In this document: positions 54,864 through 64,000 of the stretch, piece by piece
Position numbering within the stretch: the first letter of the stretch is position 1
How the letters are laid out: every line of letters begins with the position of its first letter
Source of the DNA: Xylogone sp. PMI_703
Taxonomy: Eukaryota > Ascomycota > Leotiomycetes
Assembly (NCBI GenBank): GCA_021399445.1
Contig: JAJTUQ010000003.1
Coordinates: 496,001-560,000, forward strand
DNA length: 64,000 nucleotides
Direction: 5' to 3'
The notes under the pieces: generated by a model
Databases searched by the model: none
What the model saw: the letters and a program-made list of their open reading frames with translations, nothing else
What the model was told of the DNA's origin: nothing
Made by a program: the position numbers and the translations under genes

Positions 54864-55886
54864 CTGTTGGATACGCAGAGAGGCTTACGTCGCGAGAATG
54901 GATTGTTGAATGCTTGTTGACATTATTTTAATGAATTCCACAAATACTCGTATCAGTTTGAGGAGATATTTGGTGAAATACAGTAACGGAGTAGTGGTGG
55001 TGTGCGTGGAAGAAACTGTCCACCACTTCAGATATTGCTTAGTCGACCATTATTCTTTCAACTTGGATTTTTCAATATGATTTCGGCATGAGTCATCAAT
55101 TGACTGTACTTGATTGGTGCTCTTCAGAAGATGTGTTACACAAGCTGCGGTATGCCTCTTGTCCCACTAATAATAGAGATAAGTTCTAACCCAGGCGTAA
55201 GTATTTGCACATCTATACGCACGTTACCCCACCAAGTTCACTTACTCTATTATACCGTAAAACCTCATGTAATCAAGTTAGAAACTTCGTACGTGATGTT
55301 AATTAAATTTTAACTTGTAGTTATAATTATTAGCTACAATAAGTTTCAATAAAAGCTCGCTATATACTTTCAAGTTTAAGGAGAGAAGAAAAGATATTGT
55401 CAGGCGGCCTTTTGAAATTAGTTAACAGCCTGGTGTAGTCTATAATAAGTGTAGCACATTAATAATAGATGTATAATTGCTAAAGCGCTCTGCGCAGAAA
55501 ACTCAAGACATATAGTTCTCTTAGATAGCCAGACCAGGAACCATGCCAGGCCAGACAGCTTATCCCTCTTAGTTGGAGCAGCATGGTAATGCAAAAGTGT
55601 GTTGACATAAACGTGACTGTAAAGATTGCTGTTGACAGTGCCTGAAGATCGATACCAGTGCCTGAAGCGTGGTATTGATCAGAGACAACGCTATCAACAA
55701 GTCATGCGGTAAATTTTGATCCAAGCTCCACCTGCAAGTAATTGACTTCAAATTGTGTCTATCATGGAATTCTAGTATTAGAAATCTTGTATCTCGTCGC
55801 TCATATCAAAAATTGGTATGGCAGCCCTGCTAGCCGGATCCAAAATCTATAACCACTCTGCTCTAGAACAAGGAACTCCTTTTGTC
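54864..55886. other. AT-rich intergenic
   Basis: A possible first exon of the BTB-like gene would be here but was not found. AT-rich sequence covers about 55250-55470. No gene or clear repeat was seen. Confidence 0.45.
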
Positions 55887-57344
55887 TCATACTCCCTCTG
55901 AGAGCTCCGTATCATTAGATCGCCTCGAGTCAGGCACACTGTTATCGTCATCATTTTCCTCGTGGCGATGTAATTTCATATTCACAAACGCGACAAACAA
56001 GCCAAGATCGTAGGCTATTCGTAACGCTCCAGCAGTCACAAAGGCGATCCAGAAGCGCTTATGCTGTGCGAAAAATCCTGTGATACTTGGTCCAACAGTC
56101 GAGGCCAAGGTTCGTAGCATGCTTGTGATACCCATAACGGCAGTGCGCTCTTCGGGTCTCACTACCGCGGCAATTAAGGCGGATCTGGGCGCTTGATCCA
56201 TGTTGTTTAGTCCTGTACGGATGAAGAATAGGAGGACTGTGAGTGGGACATTATTTGGAAGGGGAAAGAGGAGGACGGCGGTCGAGGACGGAAGATGAGT
56301 GAAGACCATGGTATTTATCAGGCCAATATGACGAACCAGCGGCCCAGCAAATATTGTTGAGATGGAAGCTAAGAAATACGATGTTGATGTGATGTCCCCC
56401 AAAGTAGATTTAGGCAAATGGAATTTTTGATCAAGGTAATAGTTCGTCAACGAGTTAGACGTCATTCCATCTGCCAGCGAGTCAATAATCAGGAGAAACC
56501 AAAGTTTGTACATGACAGAGCGAGTTTCTCGAGAGATCTGAGCAAACCGACTCTTCTTTGGTTGTTGTGGCTCTTGAGAGGGCAGTGAATCGACATCTCT
56601 ATCATCCACGCTATCATCATCTACGCTCTCACGACGACCCCCATTGAGTAATCTCTCGGATGCATCTTTTTCTGGGGTTTTATCTGCCTCGCAATTGGAG
56701 CCAAGAAATAGTACTAAGAGCATATTTAAAGCTCCCATGATCACATAGAGCCAGAATATGGCATGGTATGCATCAATCAAGGACCACCCATCCAGACGCT
56801 GGAAGTAATCGACGGCACGACCCGACAGCTCAGTCCCTATTGCCGAACCCAAGCTTGCTGTTGTCACATACCAGGCCAAGACATCTGCTCGCGTCTTCGG
56901 TGTCGTAATATGCGACAATGTCGACTCTTCAATGGCACGAAAAGGGCCAAAATCACCGCCAGAAGCACTGATAACGCCAACGACGGCTGCAAAGAGCAGA
57001 ATCCAGAAATTTTCGAACCAGGTGAATACCAGGCCAGAGAGCACCATCAAAAAGGCGCCCAAGAACAGGACTCGGCGACGGCCAACCTTATCAGCAACGA
57101 GGGTCAGGAACAAAGAGAGGAGCACATCTCCCAGTAGCGTCAGGCTCATAAACAGGCCGATCTGGAAGTCGGTGAATTGCAATGAAGAAAAGAAGAGGGC
57201 AATGATGAGGGAGTTCGCCCCATAGGCAAACATGCGACTGGATCGCGCAAGGATAATAAGCCAAGCATTGGACCCGGTGTTGTAGAGAGAAGTCAGACCG
57301 AGCTCGCTACAAACCCACTTGGCATGCTCCAAGAGAAATGCCAT
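55887..57344 (-). CDS. MFS transporter
   Basis: A single exon of 485 residues starting at the ATG at 57344. About twelve hydrophobic segments are visible. The loop after the second segment carries LVADKVGRRRVLFLGAF, the MFS motif A. The middle loop is acidic (DDDSVDDRDVDS) and the C-terminal tail is hydrophilic. Residues ARSSRMFAYGANSLIIALF near the N-terminus are typical of a fungal MFS group of unknown substrate. It should be in a membrane, possibly the plasma membrane. It is divergent to the CmcJ/AsaB-like gene across 1,043 bp, which might make it a transporter for that gene's product or substrate; this is positional only. Confidence 0.88.
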   Translation of the reverse strand: MAFLLEHAKWVCSELGLTSLYNTGSNAWLIILARSSRMFAYGANSLIIALFFSSLQFTDFQIGLFMSLTLLGDVLLSLFLTLVADKVGRRRVLFLGAFLMVLSGLVFTWFENFWILLFAAVVGVISASGGDFGPFRAIEESTLSHITTPKTRADVLAWYVTTASLGSAIGTELSGRAVDYFQRLDGWSLIDAYHAIFWLYVIMGALNMLLVLFLGSNCEADKTPEKDASERLLNGGRRESVDDDSVDDRDVDSLPSQEPQQPKKSRFAQISRETRSVMYKLWFLLIIDSLADGMTSNSLTNYYLDQKFHLPKSTLGDITSTSYFLASISTIFAGPLVRHIGLINTMVFTHLPSSTAVLLFPLPNNVPLTVLLFFIRTGLNNMDQAPRSALIAAVVRPEERTAVMGITSMLRTLASTVGPSITGFFAQHKRFWIAFVTAGALRIAYDLGLFVAFVNMKLHRHEENDDDNSVPDSRRSNDTELSEGV

Positions 57345-58387
57345 AACCGTATCCTAAGTATGTATGTATGCGTTGTTTATTTTCAACCTTCCCGTGATTT
57401 TCCAGCTTAGAAATGGACTCCACAACCGAAAGTCGGAGAAGGTTAAGAGCGAAAATTCTTGGTCCCTCTTTTCCCTCTTGTTGCGTTGGCGGGGGGTTTT
57501 GGGGGGGAGAAAATCTAACCAATAGGAAGGTGATCGCGTGACCTCATATCTGCAGCAGCTTTGCATACAGAGCGGGTGCGATAACTTATTGTTCTGCAGG
57601 CAAAATAGTACCAGCGTGTAGATTTGTGTACAGACACCTGATGCGAAAGCATGGGTAGGGTTGAGACGACCACATTGCAAGCCATACATAATTCTGTTAA
57701 GGTTAACTACAATAACTATCAAATATACGAATCAAACAGCTCATCGAAAATTCGTTCGCCTTAGTCCAATGCTAGATTAGTTGCAATATCTTCTTAGGTA
57801 TGGTTGCATTGAATGCTTTGGATATACCACATTAAAGAGTGTCAATCTGACTGCAACGCTGCACTGCGTTATTAGACGATATAGCTCTTGCGAGTCATGC
57901 TCTAGGCAAGAGGGCGTAAGTTATCATAAGAATGGATAGATAGGGAGAGCATAATCTGCTACTTTCTAGACAATTACCAAGCTGGCTACAGGTAGCTTTG
58001 GTATGTCAATTACTAATTCGTCTTATGACAGTACTGTATCATGAAGGCGAAAGTACAGTCGAGAATGATCACTTATGAGGCAAGGAGGAATTGGGTATTG
58101 CTTACTTAAGCTTTCCTTAAAAGGGCCAGTCCAGCAATGATGTCAGGAAGAGTGGGTAATCGCCGATGGCAGGAGCTAGCATTTAGTCATCAAGTGCGTA
58201 GAAACCCATGTAGCCACCAGCATCCGGGCCTCTTTTCTATCGCCGACGGAACCCCTCGGATGGTGAGAAATTGTCATATCGTCCACATCGTCCCATACCT
58301 TTCGTATATATTCTTCGATAGCTCACATTTTCTTGTAGTGAGTCCCGATTCACTCTCTTCATACCACGACATAAAGACCTTCCAACA
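57345..58387. promoter_or_regulatory. Divergent upstream region of MFS and AsaB-like genes
   Basis: This 1,043-bp spacer contains the promoters of both genes. A TATATA-like stretch lies about 80 bp before the AsaB-like ATG. A G/C-rich run (GGCGGGGGGTTTTGGGGGGG) sits near 57488-57507. No gene was found. Confidence 0.45.
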
Positions 58388-59278
58388 ATGACAGCCGCCG
58401 TCTTCAAATACATTGACACAACCTCCTACCAGGGCAAGCCGTGGGGCAAAGTAGACGGTCCCGGTTCCTCTTTCGTACTTCGAGATCACCAACGTGCCGT
58501 CACATCACTTCGTGGGCAACAAACCCTTTTTTCGACAGAAAATTCAGGTTTTGCTGTCTATCACCACCCTGCTCATGAGAAAGAATTCACTGACGACCAT
58601 GCCGTTCGAACTGGCTACTATGCCGAGGTCGAAGAGTTACTCCGCACTCGTCTCGATGGCAAGGTCAAGAAAGTCGTGATCTTCGACCACACTATCCGTC
58701 GTAGGGTCAAAGATGCGCCCCGACAGCCTGTCCAACAGGTCCACGTTGACCAGACACCACAAGCGGCCGAAGCGCGTGTTCGACGCCATCTACCTGCAGA
58801 CGAAGCAGAGGAACTGTTAAAGGGTCGGTTCGCCATCATCAACGTCTGGCGCCCCATTCAGCATCCTGCCAGCGACTTCCCACTTGCAGTCATTGACTGG
58901 CGAAGCACCAAGCCCGAGGACTTTATCAAGGTCGATCTGCTGTACCCAAAACGAAGCCCTAACGACGATGGCGATGATCGAGGCAAGGAGAAGCTCCCAG
59001 ACGAGCAGAAATTAAATTCCGCAGAAGGATACGAGGCTAAGGGCGAAACCTATGCTGTGGCACCAAGCGAAGGACACAAGTTTTATTATATGAAGGACAT
59101 GACGCCGGAAGAGGTGATGCTGTTGAAATGCTACGATAGCTTTGGCGAAGGGGAGGTCAACGGGAAGAAAGGATTGGCGGCGAGGACGCCTCATACCGCA
59201 TTCATCGACCCCAATACTTCACCTGATGCTCCGGGACGGCAGAGCATCGAGGTGCGGTGCTTAGTGTTTTATGAATGA
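58388..59278 (+). CDS. CmcJ/AsaB-like oxidoreductase
   Basis: A single exon of 296 residues; the ATG at 58388 has good context (AACAATGAC). The protein matches the fungal CmcJ/NvfI-like family, annotated as hydroxylase/desaturase AsaB or GA4-desaturase-like proteins. Signature segments are VFDHTIRRR, QVHVDQT (His119 and Asp121), INVWRPI, PLAVIDWRSTKPEDF, MTPEEVMLLKCYDS and RTPHTAFIDP (His269). The HxD-plus-distal-His pattern suggests a non-heme iron oxygenase fold, though many members are uncharacterised. AsaB functions in aspergillic acid biosynthesis, but family members occur widely in secondary metabolism. No synthetase or synthase is nearby. It is probably cytosolic. Family placement is fairly safe. 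Confidence 0.87.
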   Translation: MTAAVFKYIDTTSYQGKPWGKVDGPGSSFVLRDHQRAVTSLRGQQTLFSTENSGFAVYHHPAHEKEFTDDHAVRTGYYAEVEELLRTRLDGKVKKVVIFDHTIRRRVKDAPRQPVQQVHVDQTPQAAEARVRRHLPADEAEELLKGRFAIINVWRPIQHPASDFPLAVIDWRSTKPEDFIKVDLLYPKRSPNDDGDDRGKEKLPDEQKLNSAEGYEAKGETYAVAPSEGHKFYYMKDMTPEEVMLLKCYDSFGEGEVNGKKGLAARTPHTAFIDPNTSPDAPGRQSIEVRCLVFYE

Positions 59279-59826
59279 GAGTGTTCTCCTTTTTAGCGTC
59301 TTGGATTTGTTCTTCACTTCTATCTTGATTTCAAAATGTCAACAGAGCAAGCGTCGGGTGTATAGAACTTCAGCAGTGTGTGCGTTAGTTACAGAATGTA
59401 TATATGATAAATAATGATTGATACAAAGAGATATGATAAATACAGCAATATTGATTGAACCATACTTTTTATCATGTCTAAGATCTGCATTAATATCTGG
59501 AAGTCGAGGCACGAAATCCCATAGGACAGCAGCACGCCTAATTATTGTGAATACTTCCGTAAATAATATCATAAACAATGAAATTTTTCAAAGGATACGA
59601 CCACAGATCAGTCAAATGATAAAACGTCACTAGTTATCATTTCATATGCAACTCTGATACCAGATGTATTTAGCTAACTCGATCGAAAACTAAATAACGA
59701 GCGACAACACATTGTTCCACACACAATTTCTTTCCAACTTAGATTCCACTGTATCATGATACTATGATACTCGTAGGCGTGACGAGCCTTCTTTAACAGT
59801 GTGGAAGACCATTTTCTGCATTTATA
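59279..59826. other. Intergenic between convergent genes
   Basis: It is AT-rich and contains the 3' ends of the two convergent genes. No other feature was found; TGATACTATGATACT at 59757-59771 is a short local repeat. Confidence 0.5.
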
Positions 59827-60272
59827 TCAGTTTTCTGGGAGATTTATGGATAATGATAATTTCCTACCGGGGCCGAAACATGGAAGAGCGATGTATGCAT
59901 CATACACATAGAAACCAGCGGAGTCCCTCTCCCAATAACTATGAAATAATCAGCTACCAGCAAATTCTAAGGCTAAGGGCACACTAACGAATCTCCTCCG
60001 TTGACGTTTTCACCGGTGGTATAGCAGTTGAATGTAACAGTCGTTCCCTGGGCATATTGTCCGATGGATTCACAGCTAGTAGAAGCACATCGTCGTCGGT
60101 TAACTTGATTGCCAGTAATCTTGCAACTCAAAGAGCGCTTCTCGATTGAGGCTCCTTTAGCGCGTGCTGCTATGGCTGCTACATCTTCAGGCTCAGCCTC
60201 GGCTTTGGCAATCGGCTCAGCATTGATGATGAGAGGAAGGACAACGGCGAGGAGGGTGTATTTGAATTGCAT
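59827..60272 (-). CDS. Small secreted SH3-like protein with Kex2 site
   Basis: Two exons (60272-59989, 59938-59827) give 131 residues; the 50-bp intron has a GTTAGT donor and CATAG acceptor. The first 18 residues are a signal peptide ending INA. A propeptide rich in Ala and Glu (about 19-48) ends in EKR, a Kex2 cleavage site. The mature part starts SLSCKITGNQVNRRRCASTSC and continues YAQGTTVTFNCYTTGENVNG, the pattern of bacterial-type SH3 domains found in small fungal secreted proteins. The second exon supplies SYWERDSAGFYVYDAYI, the expected SH3b end. Mature length is about 83 residues, with at least five cysteines. Such proteins are candidates for effectors or cell-wall binding, but no function is known here. 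Confidence 0.8.
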
Positions 60273-63200
60273 TGTGGCGTGTAAATTGAACTAATAGATA
60301 AGTTATGAGTTTATATTCTTAATTTTACTGCTTGGATGAAGATGAGTTCTGAGAACGGCGCTTTTGTGTGCTTTTATAGACTTCTACCTGGCCGCTGCGT
60401 ATGATGCTCAGCGCCATAATTCATGGAATACAGTTCAGCTGGTACTTGGCATCACCCAGCATCGGCCCAATTATAAGAGACATGACAATGCAATTGTTGA
60501 TCAATAGGGTCCGAAGCTTTACAGGATAGTACTTCTATCAGGCTTGGATCGTCCGGTGCAGGGAGATGGGTTCTTTCAGCTGCCGGGGTAGATGTCAACA
60601 CAAGGAAATACAAGAGAGGATGATCTTCTATGATAAATATAGAATCAAAGGTCTGAGACGTAATATATGTGTAGCCAGATTAATAGTGGTGAGAACCGAG
60701 AGGAAGTCGGGCAAAATTTCATGCCGCGAGTAATCGATAGCTCCATAACTACCCTGTATTCTTCTTTCACGTAAAGTAGACATTATAAATATGTAGTCTG
60801 AGCTGTTAGCCAGTATGAATGAATGAAGTCCCAGCATACATCTCGGACAAGTGATCCTTCAAAGTGTGACCATATGCTTTAAGGGTATGCCTGTATTTGA
60901 TTGGCTTTTTCACATATTCGAGTTCATGGGTTAAAGCGCAATGATCAACCGCTCATTTGTCACTACAAAATAAATTCGAGGATTGCTTCCATTTCCGGAT
61001 ACCTTTAAAACCACGAGAAAGACATTGTAGTACAACAGGGGTATCCCTAGGCAGTCGATCACCACTCCCCGCGCTCCTTATTCCTCTGTCGCGAGTTGAT
61101 TCCTTTTGTATGCGTAGTCAACATTCATCCGATTAATATCCATAGGTTATGCACGTTTGGCGATCCAGTCAAGGGCGGCTTATTTCTGTAATACACTGCC
61201 TACATTTGCGAGTTCAACTAATCCAATACCATACTTACAATGTAAATATCTTTGCAAAACATGTACACAGTTTTATTTGGAAATGATGTCAACAGGGTAG
61301 TGAATCCATTTATCATTCAACTGCAGACTTTCGGGAGTCATGCTTTTTCGTACTGTGTTGACGGATGATTCGTTTCTGTTCGGTCAGGGGCCAGTGCTGA
61401 AATGCAAGTCATCGGAGTATAACCGAATTCCCCAGCATTGCTCTCTTGGCGTGATCCTACGGCAGTAAGGATGCGCACCTAACTAGCTTTCTGGTAGGTA
61501 CACCATAAACCAAGACGAATGAGTGTGTGGAGTGCATATAAGGCTATTTATAGAACGTACTCTCAGGGATCGTCCACAAATTTGGTTTCGGTGATCTTCC
61601 AGGACAGGTTACGTTCGGATGCAAGCTAGAGATATACATCAAAAATTAGGCAGCGTCGGATTCTTAGCTAGAAAGGAAGAACCTACTTAAATGTAGTTTG
61701 CTTCATCTCTTGCCTCCACTAAGCAGTGTCCCCGCCTGCAAACGTAATTGATGTGCTTGAATCAAATCAGTAAAGAAGAATCAAACAACCCTGAGAGGTT
61801 CATAGATAGAATAACTCTAAATAATTACAATAGAAAGATGAAGTACACTAAGGTTCAGTAAGCGTGTTCATTAGTCTAGGAAGCGCAAGTCGTAAGATAA
61901 TGGCTGCTTGAATAAGCGTAAATAAGCTTATATTTTCCACATGGTGATCGTATGCGGCATTTGAACCTAAACTGATAAGCATGTTACCTTCAGCATTCCA
62001 ACGTTTAATTTCAAGATGGGCTTCATTGATTATACCTGTAGATATCATTATCACTCTGATCTACTTTGTCACGATGGTTGTGATATTCCCACATTGTATG
62101 AGGCCATATAATCGTTCGGCTCTATATCAAGTACTGATATTACACACCTTCAATTGGTTTTAGCTGACGTTAGAATTCCAGGAAGTGTTTGAAACGTATT
62201 GCGCACACTGATATCATACTGAGGGTGAAATAGTTAGATCACGCCATGGCTGCGCAAAGGCACTTTTTACCGCCGCCACAAAGCTTATTATACTGGTACG
62301 TAGAAGCGGCGATTGAAGTGTGCAAAACATGATAGTGTCATTCTTAATGAGGCAGAGGCCACAATTTAGTGTTTCAATAACATGATTACGAGGTTAGTGC
62401 CAGGGTACTGGATATTTTATCTATATGAGCATTATTGTGAGGGTGAGTTGACTAAAATCTACTGTTGGATCATACCTTGAGACTATTTGATCGTAACTTG
62501 TATTGAACCGTCTCGACTGATGAGCTTGATTGACTTCACATATTAATTCTATAATTGGAGACGCATAAATATATAGTTATAAATGCACGTCGAGTAATAA
62601 TGGCATAAATGTGTATTTTGAACATAAGCATAAAGCAACTCGAAAAATACTTCAACAGCGTAGGTTTATTTGAATGGCCAAGCTATCCAAAAAATAAGAT
62701 CATTCGCTTAATCCCTCTCAACGTAGTTTATTTCACTGACAACTCCTCATACCACTGGAGGATTAATTCACTAACGTTAGTTGAGAGGAAGCTCATGCTT
62801 TACGTAAGCGCATTTCCTGACATCGAGTCATGTGACCGGCAACCCCTCTCTTCTTGGGGTGCTGTGAACTGGAATCATGGCTTTCATTAGAAATAACTAT
62901 TAATAATTCATATATGGGGTTATCTATTTAGATCTCTAATAGTAAGATCTTTGAGACGGGTCTTGCTAACGATGGTTTTAAAGTCGCAGATCAACGAGTA
63001 CGCTGTAATGGAGAGACTTCGAACCCCTATTTGTTGAATGGAAGTATTGGTCTTATTTTGATTCAAGTTACAAGTCACCTCCACACAGCCTTATATCCAT
63101 CTCCTTTTTGAAGTATCATGCGAGCTTATGAGCGGGAAATTTTATTATAAATTCCTACAACTTTGAGTTTCTTTACCAGCTAGGAATCATCCAGAAAGCA

Positions 63201-64000
63201 TCGAACGGCCAAAGCACGTTTATTTTTGAAAGTATTTGGTCATTTATCGTTGATAGCACGTTGGTGTGGATATATTATTGTAACTTATCGTTAAGTGGCC
63301 ACGATGCCGATGATTATTTGTTGATGCAGAGAAAGTACCCATCAAGGTACTCACTTGCCCCCTGTTTATTCTTAGGTTCCAAAACATATATTACCAGCCA
63401 TCAACCCGAATCTCGCAAGATTTCTCCCTTATCAAATTTGACTCAACTTCAAGTATCAAGATCGCGCTTATTAGTTTGTTTGTCTACTCTTCTCCCTCTT
63501 CCTGTAGCTAGATAGGGGTTGCAAGGCAGTCCCGTTCTGGCACTCATCCTTCTTTCAACCACCACAACACCAGACACCCCCACGGATTCCTTTCGGCCAA
63601 GTAGTACAATAGCATGAGCCCACCAATCATTCTCGCTCGCGAAAACGAAGTCCATATTGGCGTCCCTGTTTCGGCTCGCAGTGGTCAGATGCCGTTAGGC
63701 ACTCGTTCCACAGCACGCGCATTTGCTATTCGGCATAATTCAGTGGGAGTTACGCACACTGGCTCAGAATAACCGTCCTTAGAAGCTTGAGTCATGGAGG
63801 TATCAATATGAAGCGATTTGATATTGTGGGCGCCTCTCATTTCTGCTTTGATGAAGGGGTACTGACGATGCATAGCCAGATCATATCTGCCCGACTCTTA
63901 TCTTCCTATAAACTCTACTATCGACATTTTAGTGCGGCTACTAGTTCACATCGCCTATGATCGTCCGGTTCGGCTGCTCGGCATCCACTAATACGAATGG
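60273..64000. other. Gene-poor terminal region
   Basis: About 3.7 kb in which I find no supportable gene. Open frames at 60628-60837, 61848-62163, 62609-62890 and 63261-63655 have no recognisable family features and several overlap on both strands. It must contain the promoter of the secreted SH3-like gene. A partial dispersed repeat occurs at the window edge (63966-64000). Confidence 0.5.
63966..64000. repeat. Partial copy of a dispersed repeat
   Basis: CGGTTCGGCTGCTCGGCATC and the following bases resemble 9386-9421 (CGGTTCGGCTTGCTCGGCAT) with one gap and several mismatches. The copy runs to the window edge, so its extent is unknown. Confidence 0.45.

Noticed and set aside
62609..62890. 93-residue open frame with an ATG
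   Set aside because: It shows no signal peptide, domain or splice context and lies in AT-rich spacer.
63010..63030. tRNA B-box-like GGTTCGAAGTC on the minus strand
   Set aside because: No A-box or cloverleaf-compatible arms were found around it.
1..64000. CRISPR arrays, rRNA or long terminal repeats
   Set aside because: No regularly spaced repeats, rRNA sequence or paired long direct repeats were seen in this eukaryotic window.

Overview
The window is nuclear DNA of a filamentous ascomycete fungus. The evidence is short GT-AG introns of about 47-121 bp with CTAAC/CTGAC-like branch points, zinc-cluster and C2H2 regulators, AF380-type hydrolases, GH32 fructanases, UNC93-like and sugar transporters, a fungal NLR-type lipase remnant, AT-rich gene-poor spacers and small TA-flanked inverted-repeat elements. 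The class (Leotiomycetes, Sordariomycetes or other) cannot be fixed from the sequence alone. The content is accessory: catabolic and secondary-metabolism-like genes, regulators and decayed genes. No ribosomal, tRNA or obvious housekeeping locus was seen. Splice sites were placed by eye from reading frame, consensus and family knowledge.

Region 1 (0.28-7.4 kb) is a compact five-gene group: two AF380-like alpha/beta hydrolases, an FAD aromatic monooxygenase, a carboxymuconolactone-decarboxylase-like protein and a dienelactone-hydrolase-like protein. This suits aromatic ring tailoring or breakdown, but no polyketide synthase is visible. Region 2 (7.4-14.8 kb) is repeat-rich, with a 20-bp minisatellite, three copies from two MITE families, one zinc-cluster regulator and a frameshifted NLR lipase pseudogene. 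Region 3 (14.8-27 kb) carries a Tri14-like secreted protein, a metallo-beta-lactamase-fold protein, a metallophosphoesterase, another MITE, an orphan trans-enoyl reductase and a drug-type MFS exporter.

Region 4 (27.5-39.1 kb) looks like a fructan/sucrose utilisation locus: two secreted GH32 enzymes, a sugar transporter divergent from the first, and a MAL-activator-like zinc-cluster regulator divergent from the second. Region 5 (39.8-45.7 kb) holds an NtaA/DszA-type flavin monooxygenase divergent from a UNC93-like transporter, then a sarcosine-oxidase-like FAD enzyme. Together they could oxidise N-substituted amino acids or aminopolycarboxylates.

Region 6 (46.2-51.1 kb) has a small unrecognised gene and a divergent regulator pair. 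One member is a C2H2 factor whose fingers are completed by a short last exon. The other is a 639-residue fungal transcription-factor regulatory-domain protein with no visible DNA-binding domain. Region 7 (52-60.3 kb) has a broken nuclease-like gene, a BTB/POZ-like protein with an unresolved start, an MFS transporter, a CmcJ/AsaB-like oxidoreductase and a small secreted SH3-like protein. The last 3.7 kb appears gene-free.
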